Positions 11,166 through 24,044 of a stretch of 64,000 bases of DNA are shown here, in pieces. The translations under genes were made by a program, and so were the position numbers. The notes beneath the pieces were generated by a model. It made no database searches, had not been told where the DNA came from, and worked only from the letters and a program-made list of their open reading frames with translations. Source of the stretch: Phylloscopus collybita (lineage: Eukaryota; Chordata; Aves; Passeriformes; Phylloscopidae); contig JAJNNQ010000002.1 in the NCBI GenBank assembly GCA_027886175.1, positions 5,460,001 through 5,524,000 on the forward strand, given 5' to 3'. Position 1 is the stretch's first letter. Each line of letters begins with the position of its first letter.

Positions 11166-14100
11166 GAAGAAGGGTATGCTGAAACTGAGCTCTGAGAGTT
11201 GAAATCACAGTTTGAAATACTTGCTCTGAAGAACCTGGAGAGGCGAGGTGTGGTTTGCCCTTTCCTGCTCCACAGGTGGCTGTAGCAGGACCTGCTTTTT
11301 AGGTGCTCTTTAGGACCATCAGTCAGCTGCTTTGGTCTGTAGGGGAGCACAGATGAAAATGAAATTTTCTTATCTACAGTCAAGGATGCTTCAGTTGGCA
11401 GCTGTTGCTGAAGTCACTTCCAATCTCATCTTGCAGAAATGTGCTGCCAGTTAACAGCACTGGCTTGCTTTTCTTCCCATTACAGATGCAGCTGCCAGGA
11501 GCTGGGGCCAATCCCAGTGGGTAAATTGGCCACGCAGCCTGCAAGGTGATGTGTGTACAGAACAAGAAAGGGAGAGTGGGGGGATGCAGGAATGTTTTTT
11601 ACATGTGCATCCCAGCCCAGGCTGGGGATCCTGGACCTGGCAAGGTTTCTCCTCTGTTTGTTTGTTACTGCTGAGTCTGTCTTGCCTGTGTGTGCCTGCC
11701 CAGGGTCTGTCCCTCTGTGTGTGTTTGTGCAGGGCTCTGCATTTCTGCAGCACACAAAGTGATGGCAGCAGGCTGGAGGCTGCTCAGGTTGTGTGGGTGT
11801 CAGACAGTGTCCACATAAAACCCTTCCATAGGAGAGAGAGGATGTTCTGACATTCCTTGGAGCTTCATCTGGGGATAAAATCTACAGGGGACAGGCTAAG
11901 ATCCATCTGGATCAGCACCAGATGCTGAAGCATATCCCCACCTTCCCTGATAAGGACACAGCTGTCTAGCTGTATGTTCCTTCTGCTTGTGTCATGATGC
12001 ATCTAGCCCTGTGGGAAGGTCAGGAAGATTTCCAGTATCACTATAATTGTTGTCAGGCTGGTGGAGCATTGAAACTGCTCCCCAGTCCCAGATTTAATCT
12101 TTTTAAAAATTCCTAGGCCTGGGATATCTGCCATTAAAAAAATCCCTGGCTGAAGAGTGCCTGCTAATTTAGTGTTTTCAGGTCAGGACAGGAGTCTTCT
12201 GAATTGTTTGTCTGAGCTATAAATAACTTATTATATATATATATATATCTCATATAAATAATTTTGGGGAAAACTCTTAGAACGCAGTTGTTGAGAGATA
12301 CAAGCCAACTTGTATCTCTTGGTGAGGGCTTGAAGCTGCCCCAGAGGTTTTGAGTCCACCAGTTCAGTGGAAAACAAAATTATATGGGGATCATTTGATA
12401 TTAGATATTAGTTTAGATTGACATTAGTTTAGATTCCTAAGGTTTTGTGGCTACCATGTTAAGCATCTGCAGGCAAAGCAGATGTCCAAGGTCTTATAGC
12501 TGATGACAATGAAAGCAAAATAATCACTGGATATATCTGCTTTAAGCTGAGTAAAATCATTCTCTAAATTCTTGTTGACTGACTGTTAACTGTATTGGGA
12601 TCTTAGGCACCTGGATTCCATGTATAGAGCTACAGGTAGGCACTTACATAGAGGTTCATTCTCTGGAGCTGAATTCTGCTGTAAATTTGTAGAAAATATA
12701 ACCTGGAAAGATTGAGATCAACACTTGCTCAGCCTAAATATGAAAAGACTGGGAAGAAGTAGTTCTAGTCTTCAAATACACTGAGGACTGCTACCAAGAA
12801 TAATTTGTTTATCAAGTTCCTGCAGAATGTGATGAGAAATGATGGATTTTGGTTGCAACAAGGAGGATTTAAAATCGACATCACAAAAAACTTGGTAATG
12901 AAACACTGAAGAGAGATTCTCTGAGAAGGATGTAGAGCTGTTGACATTTGAGGTATTTGTCAAAAAGTATCTGGCAGAGGAGCTTGGTTTGGATTCCTTA
13001 CAGTTCAGTAAATGAAAGATAAATTCTCTTTACTGCTGTAGTACAATTAAAAGATAATGTATAATACACTCCTGAAATCATGGCTTAATTTACAGAAACA
13101 TTTCCTGCCCTGGAATTGAGGATGTCACTGGGATGTTCCCCATGTGGAGGTTACTGACTGTGCTTACATTTTTCTGAGGAGTCAGTAATGTGGCAGCAAG
13201 AACAGAAGAGTCTTTCTGGAGCAATTCAAAAGCAGTTTTGTTTTCAAAGGCTTAAGCTACTTGTAAAACAAGCAGTATGAGCATTTCTGCAAGCATGTTG
13301 CCTGTTAAAAGTCTCCCATCCACCATTTGGAACTTCTCAAAATCAAAATCGAACTTCTACGTGTCCTGCAGAAGCAGCTTCTGAAGGTGCAAGAGTCCTG
13401 TAACAAAATCTGGGTGCTCTAGAGCACCACATGGTGCCTTTTGTGCCCTGTATTAAGGCTGAGAAATTGCAATAGACACATTATAAGTGCTTGGATACTG
13501 GGTTTTTCTGGAAAAAATAGGGAGAAATGAAATCTTCAAAGGCATTTGACATAAAGTAGTTTAAACCTTGTGAGCTGCTGAAACAGCATGTTTGGGTAGG
13601 GCTATCTACTGTAGCTATTATAAATATCAAGCACTACATTACTGTGGCTGTGTTATCTCTGACAAGATTAAGTGCATTCCTGTCAGAGAGAATTTTCCGA
13701 TAAAGATTTCATTGCCTCTTCCTCACATACAAAATGATAAGTGACCCTGATATTTCTCTGCTCCACTTTATCAATAAAAATTGTTCTGCTTGGATTATTT
13801 CTGTTTGTCTCCTAATGAAGTGACATTTTGTGATGTGTCAGTCAATCCTGGACTTGAGAGAGACATATGAACTCAAACCCACATCCTAGAAGTTGTAACT
13901 GTGCACCACACCCTGAAATATGCTGTGCTAGGCTTTTAATCTGCTATGCTCATAAAGCCATAAATCACCAATTAAAAATAATTACTGAGGTGAGGGAATA
14001 GATTATTTGATGAACCAGATTGCTCACTGTGAATCATTGCATCACTTGCTGAAGCAGGCATACGGTGGCATGGACTTGGAGACATTGAAGCTGATTTAGG

Positions 14101-15937
14101 AATAGATACCAGCAGTGTTAAATCAAAGTTACTGCTTATAGAACAGAATTTATAGTTTGCTGGGTAGACATCCTGAGGACCACATGGAGTGCCATGAATA
14201 TTAAATATTCCATGCTGCATGTGAAAAGTGCAACACAATGGTCTAAAATATGCACAGGGACCTGAATTGATGACAGTGCCATGGTGTCCTTTTCCTCACT
14301 CCCTCATCCATTTCCAGGGAATCTCAGGTGTGCTGGGGTGAGCCCTCCACACTCAGTTGGGCCCAGCACAATCAAGGGAGTTGGGACTTCCATGCTGGCA
14401 CACATGAGCTTACCCAGAATAAAAGTTATCCTTTGACACTGCATCAGTTGGAGAAGCTCGTGATGGCTGAGGCTGCTTTCCAGAGCTTCCTGTGTAGCCT
14501 GGTTTGTGCCTGAGATATTTTGGTTTTCGGAAATTCTTTTCCCAGGCAATTTTCTGTAAACAAGAGACATGTTTTTGTAATGATAACTTTGTTGACATTC
14601 TTTCCCTAGGAGGGACTTCTTGATGTCCTTCTGGTCTGACAAATGTGATTGAAGATGTTTGTCTTTGTTTCACCAATTGAATTGTTCTGAGTGGAACAGT
14701 ATAAAAGGGAAACATCCCTAGAAATAAATATAGTAATTTTTAGCCTTCTGAAGTCGTAGTCTGTGTCGTTGTGGTGTACAACAGTGTCATTCCTGGGAAG
14801 TGTGAATGCCATTTTAAGAATATTTTTAGCAATGGAGGTGGCTGTGGGGATGATAGAAGGAGTCAGTGGCCAAATAGGAGCTCAGAATACCTGCCTATTC
14901 TTGGCTTGGAGTGTTATGGAACTGCTGCAGGTGGTCTCTGGTGGATTGAAACCAGCTCCACCTACACTGTGAACAGACCGAGAGGAACGTGTTAGTCCCC
15001 AGGTTTGAGAGGAAGAAGGGGGAAGAGCATTTAGGAAATGCTGAGGCTGCTGAGATTGCATCTGATTTAGTGTGTGGAATTTTCTGTATAAACTGAGGCA
15101 AAGAGCCAAGTGAAGAGCCAGGAAAATGGAGAAAGAAGCTGTGTCTAGAGAACTGACACCATGGCATGGGTGAATCATTGATTCCCTCCATCCCAACAAA
15201 GAGCCACTCATTCTTTTTACCCCCATGGCTGTTCTGGTGGCAGAACACCTGAGTAGCAAGACCAGACACTGGGCAAGCTGATGTGAGTCTGCAGCAATCC
15301 CTGCCTGTGGTTGTAAAGGATCTGCAGGTGTTTTCATAGGTGACATAGTTTTCATTGCCCATTATGATGTCAAGTGTGTTAAATTTATGAGGCAGTGTGT
15401 TTATTTTAATGTGCAGTGTCTGCATCTCACCAGCCACATATATTTCAATCTTTAATGCAGCCATCTCTTTGGATTATAACGCTCTTGCATATTTACTCAC
15501 AGTCTCTCTGAATGGAGAATTGAACAGTATCTCATGGCATTTTACTAATTAAATAGATTGTGTGTTTTGCTGGCAGTGTGTTGTGAACATTAACTTCTGA
15601 AAGCTTTTTCATTTGTCATTGTCTCATTCCTTGGCATTATGATTACTGCAATTTTATATGTGATAAGACTGTACAGCAAGTTAGACTGTACATCAGAAAT
15701 TCCTGCCAGCAGCAATCTGCTCTGTGAGATAGAAGTGTAATGGGATTCATAATGTTCACTCACACACTCTTCCTCAGCATTTCCTCCCTCCTCTTGACTG
15801 GGTGTTTTATTTGTGTCTCTCCCTCTTCCATTTGGACTGTGGGGAGGGGGGCAGTGCTCTTTTTTCATTTTCTGCTTTATCCTTGACTGTGAAACACTTT
15901 CTTATCAGGAAGCTGTTAGATTGGGTTTCACAAAGGC
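11166..15937. other. Unannotated unique DNA
   Basis: No gene or known repeat is recognised. A short (TA)n lies at 12232-12248. The longest open frame in the window, 189 codons on the minus strand at 14895-15464, is here. It lacks any recognisable domain and overlaps a 157-codon frame in another phase. I treat both as chance frames. Confidence 0.55.
12232..12248. repeat. (TA)n microsatellite
   Basis: About eight uninterrupted TA units, in an AT-rich surround. Confidence 0.85.
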
Positions 15938-16101
15938 CAGGATGCTGGAGGAGCATATGGCTGTGGATAGGGTATGTGTTCTCACAGGTATTATCAGCTC
16001 CCCTGCCTCTTAGGGTGTGGAAGAAGCTGCTCCATCCCTGAACTTCCAGCTCAGTGGCAGGGTGTGAGGTGTAAAACCCCATGGCTGAGCACTGCCTCGC
16101 T
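15938..16101. repeat. 164-bp dispersed repeat, copy A
   Basis: This block aligns without gaps to 19021-19184, in the same orientation, 3083 bp away. I count 7 mismatches in 164 positions (about 96% identity). It starts CAGGATGCTGGAGG and ends CACTGCCTCGCT, and similarity stops abruptly on both sides. On the minus strand both copies share an open frame of about 54 codons (e.g. 'GWSSFFHTLRGRGA'). I do not recognise the sequence as CR1 or an LTR. It could be a local segmental duplication or two members of an unrecognised repeat family. Confidence 0.9.
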
Positions 16102-19020
16102 CCTGGCACTGAATGAGGTTTAGAAATCCCCATGTTGCCTTTAGGTTTGGGGTTGCTGTTGCAGCACAGTGGTGTTTGTACCTGTTTGGGCCCTTTTTCT
16201 ACTATGGGAAAGCCATGGCCATCTGTGTGAATGGTGTTTGTATCCCTAATTTAGGATGTCTCTATTATTTATCCAATAAATAGTTTATCTTTGGAAAAAG
16301 AGATGCATTCTAGTCCTGATCTCAGAAACTGCTGGTGAGATGCAGGTTTAAATGTAGGGATTGGTAAACTCTCAGATTGCAATGGCTGTGTGTGAGCCAC
16401 ATTATCACATTTTATTCCATGAAGAGCTTTTTGATGGAGAGAGCAGATTACAGGGAGTTGTTCATCTCTGTGTAAATGTAGGATGAGGTTAATACTTCCA
16501 AGATTTCCTTAACTGGACAGGCTGGATCTCTTTGGGATATAATGTGAGGTCAGCTGCAGATGTCTGCACGTAGACACTGGCAAGATGTGCCTGGGGTGCT
16601 GGATGTCAAAGCTACTGTGATATCTATCCCAAGGGATGGCAGGGACCTTGAAAATTGCCTTCTCCAGACTCCTCATCTGAAAGAGACCCCTTCTAGAAAT
16701 GCTGTTGAAGTGACCCCAAATTTGGAAATCCTTTTTTCTTCCTCGTTGATGCTTCCAAAGGCCACAGCTGCCTCCTGCTTGAGCAATGAATTGCACACAG
16801 CAGTGAAGGTTCTGTGCTGCTTTTTCTGCAGGATCATTGTTCCTTGATGCCTCCTCTCAGCTGCATCTCCAGGAGCAAAGAGTCTGCTCCAATCTGATGA
16901 AGTACATCCATCTTCCTCCCTTTCCCAGTGGCTTCATCTCCTGATGACAATGCCTGTTCTTCTGTGGGTGTCGTTTGGAGCCCCTCTAAGCACACTGATC
17001 TCAACACTTTTTTAATGCTTGTTAGACTCTTCTATTTCTTTAAGGTAGGGAGCTGCTCCTGTAAGTTATACCTTTTGAATTGATCTTTTTTGCTTGGGCA
17101 AAATAAGATCAATCAAATCATATGGCTAATAAAATTGATAAAGAACCAATAAAAGCTCGATGACACACCATCTGGCATGGTGAAGATGAATGAGAAAACC
17201 AAGCCACTGCTCAAATCTTAACCTTCCCAATCACATTAGAAGCTCATTCACACTTCATAATAGCCCAATATTTCATTTCAGCTACTAAGATTAATGCCAA
17301 AGAATACATAATCAGACAATAATTCTCTGTATCTTTCCATCCAGATGCATTGAGGAGAGTCATCAAAATAAACAGATCAACTGCTTATTCCTTCCCACCA
17401 TATTCACTAGCACTGTAACAGCAGCAACCAAAACAGAACCTCTGCAGGAACTGGGGATCCTGCTGTTAAACAAAGGCAGCTGGAAATAACAGCTTTTCCA
17501 GAGCATCAGAATTATTTAGGAGGAGAAGCCCTGTTAAAGTCCACAAAATTTCAAGTTGTGACTTATGGAGCCTCCTGCTGTGGAGCCATCAATGGGCTTT
17601 TGAAGTTTTCACCTGACCCTGCCTAGAAGGGTGTTACCACAGAATGTAAAGTAGAATCCCAGGTGGAGAGCTGAGGTGAGAGCACCACGGTGCAGTCCAT
17701 GGAGCTGTATCTTGCCAAGGGCTTTCAAATGTCAGAAAGACATGGAAAAGCCAGATAAGGGTTATTGGAGGTCACAGCTTTAACAGCCACATCTATAACA
17801 TTGAGTGACCTTTAGAAACTGAACATACCCTTAATATGGATTCTGATCCTGATGCACCCTGAAAATATGGGATATTTTAACAAACATTGACAAATTGTCA
17901 GTGTAATCATACCAGACATGGCTGGAGATTTAACTGCATATTTGAAGTACAGATTGCTGAAGGCTCCTCAGCTCCTCCTGCCCCACTGCTGAGCATCCCT
18001 CTGGTAATGCAGGGAATCTTGTACATGTCTGCTGCAGCACTGTGAGCTGTTCACAGTCCCAGTGGCAGGCTTTGGTCATCTATCACCCCAACTCCTAATC
18101 AGAGTGCTGCTCTGTGAAGTGTTGGTGCAATACATCTGCCCAGAGACAGGGCTGGATATTGCAAACCCACACATCTGGCAAAGGCACCTGCCCCGTGTGT
18201 TTATGGATGTGTGTGGAGGGGTGTATGGGCACACACACGGAGCCTTTGCTCCCTTTGGCATTAGATTAAAACTGTATTGATGTTTTCAGGGTAGCTCAGG
18301 GCTCCCAAAAGAGAGGTGTGCATCTCTCAAAATGCCTGTGGGCCAAAGTAACCCTGGTATATCTGCCCCCGAGGGATGACATGAATTGGGAACATTGACT
18401 TTGGTGGGAGGATTACAGCAGTTGTGCTCAGTGATATTAAATGACCATTAAACCACCTATTAAGCCCCACAGTAAATGGCATAGTGAATCATCTGAACCA
18501 TGCAAAATACCTTAAAGAGCAGACTTACCAGGAGAACTTGGTAAGTAGTTACACACAGGGTGTAGCTCAGTACAATGCATTTGTTAATGATACAAAGGAA
18601 AAGATAGGCTCATTACTAGCAAGGTTTGTGGTTTGGAGCAGCAGCTGGCAGTGGTGAATAATGGTGAGGGAAGGACAGTTATACAGTGTTCTGTGATGTG
18701 GAATGATTTAAAGAAGCAGCATTTTAATGCACCTAGATGCCAAAATGTGCCCCTGGGAAGTGGAGTTGTGCCTGGAGCTGGCAGGATGTGGGGCTGCCTC
18801 CTGGAAGTCATCGACTTGGGGAGGGGATGGGAGGTCATGGTCAATAAACAGTGTGCAATTGTTGTCTGATATAATTGTGTGGCTCAGAGATCTAATGGGA
18901 GCCTCAGATGTAAATGCAGAGGAAAATGGAACAAAGGAAAGAAAGTGATATTACTGCTGTTTGCTGTTGAGTGTGTTCAATGGCCAGAAATTATCTATGA
19001 GTCTGAATGAAGGTGCAATG
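16102..19020. other. Unannotated unique DNA between the two 164-bp copies
   Basis: No gene is recognised. The part from about 17050 to 17420 is AT-rich, with several ATTA/TAAT and ATCAAT/GATTA-like motifs. It has the texture of a conserved non-coding element, but this is only an impression. A small inverted repeat at 18523-18546 is listed separately. Confidence 0.5.
18523..18546. repeat. 8-bp inverted repeat containing opposed splice-donor-like motifs
   Basis: ACTTACCA (18523-18530) and TGGTAAGT (18539-18546) are perfect complements around an 8-bp spacer. Each strand therefore reads TGGTAAGT, which fits the vertebrate 5' splice consensus well. No coding exon adjoins either one. It could be coincidence. 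Confidence 0.6.
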
Positions 19021-19184
19021 CAGGATGCTGGAGGAGCATATGGCTGTGGATAGAGTATGTGTTCTCACAGGTATTACCAGCTCCCCTGCCTCTCAGGGTG
19101 TGGAAGAAGCTGCTCCATCCCTCAACTTCCAGCTCAGTGGCAGGATGTGAGGTGTAAAACCCCATTGCTGAGCACTGCCTTGCT
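19021..19184. repeat. 164-bp dispersed repeat, copy B
   Basis: Second copy of the unit at 15938-16101, same orientation, 7 substitutions, no indels. On the minus strand the shared open frame is kept, with three amino acid differences (Q/E, D/G, P/S) and four silent changes. Immediately after the 3' boundary the sequence changes to a TA-rich palindromic stretch. Confidence 0.9.
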
Positions 19185-19220
19185 ACATACATAATACTAC
19201 ATTATTCTTGTAGTATACAG

Positions 19221-19264
19221 TATTCTTGTAGTAAGACTACTAATATATTCTTACTACAAGAATA
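19221..19264. repeat. Perfect 15-bp inverted repeat, 14-nt loop
   Basis: TATTCTTGTAGTAAG (19221-19235) pairs perfectly with CTTACTACAAGAATA (19250-19264). The left-arm motif TATTCTTGTAGTA also occurs as a direct repeat at 19203-19215. It lies 37 bp after copy B of the 164-bp repeat. It could form a stable hairpin or cruciform. No protein or RNA family is recognised. Confidence 0.85.
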
Positions 19265-20039
19265 ACCACTTACATTTTAAAAAAAATTAACTGAGTTTAG
19301 GCAAAAAGCCTAATTACAAGAGGAAGGTCACTCAGAAATAAATACATATCTTACTCACAGACTGTAAGCACCTATTTGGGACAGAAATTTACTGAAGGCA
19401 GAGGGCTGGGGAAATGGTCAGGCAAAGACATGGTGAGATCCTGTGCCAGAACTTCAAGCTGGATATATTCAGAGTAACAACACAAAACTTTTTACAAGCT
19501 AGCAGCCCTGGTAATACTCCATCTAATGATTTTGTGGATTCTGCATCACTGCTGGATTTCTCTTGGTAAGCTTTACTCAGTTCAAGCAGAAATTATGCAG
19601 GAATTACCAGGTGAAATGTTATGCCCTGTATTACGGTGCTGTCATACTCACTGATCCTAATGTTCCCTCCTGGCATTACAAATCTGTGAACCTAAGAAAC
19701 ACATGACTGAAGGGCAGCCATGGTGCAGCTGCTGCATTCTTAAGTGGAGAAAGCTTATCTGGGTCATATCTTGGGGAGAGAGATTGTGCTGTGCTGGGGA
19801 GACAGGCAGAGGTGAGGACTGACCTTTGGCTTGTTCTCAGTGACAGGAATTGCAAATACACTTTCTTTGCAAAAATACACCTTTCCCTGCCAGCCCAAGG
19901 CAGCCTTGCTTCTGCAAAGTTGTGCTACAGACAGGGCCTGGCTGGCTCTGCACGAGGCTTTGGGAAGGGTAAGAGGGGAACATTTTTGCAGGGGGGTCTT
20001 GTAGTTGAAGAAGGCTGCTTGTGTGGCCACGGAGTGAGC
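19265..20039. other. Unannotated DNA
   Basis: No gene or repeat is recognised. A 178-codon plus-strand open frame starts at 19791 but runs into antisense CR1 sequence after about 20040, so it is not a credible gene. Confidence 0.5.
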
Positions 20040-20600
20040 TGGTATGGTTCTCCCCTGTTCCAGCAACAATTCAGACCAATATTACCCCTGTTTAGCACTG
20101 TGCCATCCCCTGCTGTCAATGCTTCTCACAATGCAGCCCGGGATACCATTTTCCTTCTTAGCTACAAGGGGCACGTTGCCAATGAAATGATGTGCCCTGC
20201 TTGGTGCCCACCAGGACCCCCAGAGCCTCTTCTCCCAAGCTGCTTTCCAGTCAGTCAGCCCTCAGCTTATCCTGGTGCCTGGGGATGCTCCTCCTCAGCT
20301 GCAGGACTTGGCACTCGCCTTTGCTGAGCTGCATGACATTCCTGTTGGCCCATTTCTCCAGTCTACTGAGGTCCCTCTGGATGGCATCACAGCCTCTGGT
20401 GCATCAACCACTCCTCCCAGTTCTGCATTGCCTGCAAATTTGCTTGCCAGTCAGTTGGCTTCTGTAGCCAAGCTGCTGCTGGACATTCTGCCACACGAAG
20501 CTTCTGTCAGGACTTTGACCAACACAAGGGAGGTATTGGGCCCAATATACCCAGGGCTGTGAGCTGAGTGCCACTTTTGGGACACCTCTATACTGAGCAG
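20040..20600 (-). mobile_element. CR1: CR1 LINE fragment, minus strand
   Basis: Plus-strand blocks in CR1 antisense order are 'gggataccattttccttctt', 'tggtgcccaccaggaccccc', 'ctgctttccagtcagtcagc', 'ctgcaggacttggcactcgc', 'gaggtccctctggatggcat', 'gcatcaaccactcctcccag', 'gcctgcaaatttgcttg' and 'tgagctgagtgccactt'. This is the part of CR1 from the end of the coding region into the 3' region. Both boundaries are approximate. It is 5'-truncated and inactive. No inserted element interrupts it. Confidence 0.9.
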
Positions 20601-23600
20601 GTTTGTGTGGCAGCAGCCCCTTCACTTACACCAGTAAGGGACAATCAGTGGGCAAGGGGCACAGGTATCTAGGTTAGGTTTCTAATAGAGGACTGATGTG
20701 TCCTGTGCTTCATTTTTTGGTCAAAACTGTCTCCTTATCCCTGTGAGCTCCCTCCTAGTGCAGCTATGCACTAGGAGATCATCACTTGATCTCTCCTGCC
20801 TCTTGGCACATCTCTACCTTCCAGCTGATTTCACTGCAAGCATCAGAGAGTTAATGTGGAGTTTTCTGAGGGAGACAGAGATCATGTGGGCTATTGAGTC
20901 ATGCAGAGATACTTGATCAGACCCCAATAGCTCCTCATGACTCTTAGCAGAGCAATAAACCCATTTGGTAATCTCTGTCTCTTAGCAAAACTGATGCCCT
21001 CAGAGGTGGGGCTGGGCTGCTCTGGAGCCTGGGTGGCCATCACTTGCTCTGGCATTTCTGCTCTGTTCATCGTGGTGTGACCTAGTCACACTCTAAGATA
21101 CTTTTCAGACTCACTAAATCATAGCAGTTCCCAGGAACTGATTGGGAAGTTGTATTTTCAGCTCCCCTGGAAAATAATTGCTATCACATTGTCACATCAA
21201 CAATCAGACAGGCATTTTTAGAAGCAAATAATACCAGATCAAGTGGGGAGATTAAAAGGTGTAACCAATAAAAGGGACAAAGCAACAGGGATGAAAAATT
21301 ATTGCAGTGCAAATTAATTGCAAAGCACTTACAGATGTAAAGTATAAGTCATACAAGTCAGGAAGGGAAGAGAGAGCTTGATAGACAAGGAATAAAATGC
21401 AAAGTACAGGAACAAATGCAATTTCAACAAAAGTTTATGAGGAATTATTGCTCTGAGGCAAGAATCTGAGGCTGGAAGAAATAGCTAATAAAGCAGAAGG
21501 AAAGTAATTTATTATTTGAAGAGGTTAAGGTTTAGGAGCTAGATCTGTGACAGTCCTTTAATATCAGCAGAGATCTGAGTGCCATTATTCTCTTGAATAA
21601 CCTTGAGACCTCTGGAGCTTCTGCAAACTACAGAATGAGACCAGCAATAGCCTGTCCTGTTCATGAAATAATTGTGAGTTCTTTCTCCATTTTTCAGAGG
21701 AAAACTCCGAGGTAGCAAATGTGAACCTGAAGGCTGAATGAATTTGATGAACACTTAACTTGTGAGACGCATTGCCCTGGGCTGTCATGGAGCTCACCAC
21801 ATTGAGACAATTCATTGAAATAATGGTCACAAGGAGAAGGCTGCATTGTGGTGACAGTTTGACATCACAGCTGAGCCAGTCTGGCCTGGTGAGCCTAGGG
21901 AGGCAGCACACACCATTTTTTCCAGCTACTAGGTAGGTGGTGCAGGCATCATCTGTTCAGTGTAGGCAGCAGCTCCTGCAGTATCCACAGGTGACACTCC
22001 TGTCACTGAGGCTGCTTGACAAGTCCCACCACAAAACTGTCATGTTAGGTTGGCATAATTTTGCTGGCCATTAGCAGAGAGAAACTTTCCTGGATGGGCA
22101 GTTTGAAGAGGGTGGGATTGATGATTTTTGTCTCCCTCAGCTTGTGTCTCAGCCATGCCCAGCTCAAGGCTGGGAATGTGACAACAGGCTGGCTGTGGGG
22201 TCCCCTTGGAGCGGCCAAGGCCAGTTGTCTTCAGCCACTGGCATTGCCTTCAGCTTTCTTACTAATGTGCTGATTCTCCTCATTGGTGCAAAGGGTTTCA
22301 GCAGACAGTTCCAGAGGCTGTGTGTGCAGTATTTGTGTTTCTAGGGAAACAAGAATTTGATGTCTTTTCCCCTGGTAATTAATGCAGAAGTTTGAAACCT
22401 TTCACTTTTACTGATGCCTATCCAAACTCCTCTCAGCTAGTGTCAGTTTTTGATAAAAGATGTTTTATGGAAGGTGTTTGAAAATCCTCTGAAAGATTGT
22501 CAGTGTCTTGCAGACTTCATGCTGTCCTATACTAGATGAAAGTCTTTGGAGAATTTACCCAACAACTCCATCATTTCATGTGTAAATGTCTGCCTTATGT
22601 ACAGAAGGACTTTCTGGGGGAAAAAACCCCACCAATTTATACCTTTCTGGTTTGTAACTTGACCCTGTAATAGGAGGAAAGCCATGCTATCAGTCTGAAT
22701 GGGGATGAAATAGTTTCTACTGAATGAACAATTCGTAAGGACATGAGAATGACCATATGAGATCAAATCAAAATCCATCCAAGCCTGTGTTTGGCACAGC
22801 CAAATGCATCAGAGGGAAGAACAAGCAGACAATATACCCTCTTTACCAACAGCACTCCATGGTTTCCTTATACACATACTTTTTATTTTATTTGTGATTT
22901 ATTCTTTTGCCTTTGCAAACACAGACCATAATCCTGAAGTCTGTAGTCATGCTATAGATTTGTGTAAAAATGCCTGGTGCTCTCATCAGGCTGAGGTCAG
23001 TAATGCAAGTTATGGCAGAGCTGCTGATCCAAAGCTCTTTCTGCTGGAAGAGTCCAGGACTGGAGATCTTGGTGGTTTAAAGACAGATAGGATTGGCTTG
23101 CTCTCTGGAAATTGAGATACTGATTTGACATTCTGTAAGAGTAAAGATAGTCCTGGGATTATATTTCAGTAATAAATAAACCATGATAGTGAATTCCCTC
23201 AAATAGCTGTCCAAGATTCACATTGGTATTTCAGTAAAAATCAGAAGCCTTGATGGTTCAACAAAGCTGATGTACTGGAGCAAATGAAATTTTTTACCAG
23301 TGAATGCTTGAAGCTCAATTAATCAGTTCTTTAAAGTCAAGAACGATTATATTTTTCATTACTGAATTTAGTTATATTATAGCAGTAAATACAAAAATAC
23401 TTGCTATGAATTTTGCTGGCCGTGTGTGATCAGATTATTTGTGGGAATAATTGCTACATGGACTAGAATTACATTACCTCAGGTTATTGGATTACATATC
23501 ATGTCCTGCTGAATTGTAACATCATTTTGTTTAAATGCAAATGCTAAAATAAATGATAGCTTCTGCTTTAGGGCTGTGGATTAGTTATTCAAGATGATCT

Positions 23601-24044
23601 TACTATTAACTCTGCAGGGAAGATAAATCGGTTAAAGGAAAAACTTGACATCTTATCAATTTTCTCTATATAGAGGTTTTAGTGGAAAAAGTGCTTGTTG
23701 CAGCAGTTTCATTTTAGTTCCTTAATCATGTGTTAAGTAAACCTCTACTAGGAGTTTAATATGGAGTTTTAAAGTCCTTGCACCTAATGAAACCAGGCAC
23801 TGACACCGTGGCAGCAGCAGGACATGGTGACTTAGAGTAGGAATAACCCAAACAAGTCATGTTGATGTTCCTCCTTCCCATCAAAAAGTTTACCAAAGTT
23901 TTTATGGTGCCTAATGGCAACAAATTTGGGTGCCAGAGATTCACCAGAGAGGCAAGTTAGTGCTGTGTGCTCCCAGGACCCCCTTCAGTGGCATTTCAGT
24001 ACTTAAAGGAGACCTGTAAGAAAGATGGGGGCAAACTCTTTAGG
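20601..24044. other. Unannotated unique DNA
   Basis: No gene or repeat family is recognised. The part 23280-23700 is strongly AT-rich with TAAT/ATTA motifs and an 'atgcaaat' octamer near 23536. That texture is often seen in conserved non-coding elements, but I cannot test conservation. Confidence 0.5.

Noticed and set aside
14895..15464. 189-codon minus-strand open frame, the longest in the window
   Set aside because: No recognised domain, and overlapped by a 157-codon frame in another phase on the same strand. A frame of this length is not surprising in 64 kb read in six frames, and there is no promoter or splice support.
19791..20327. 178-codon plus-strand open frame
   Set aside because: Its second half is antisense CR1, so the frame is a repeat artefact.
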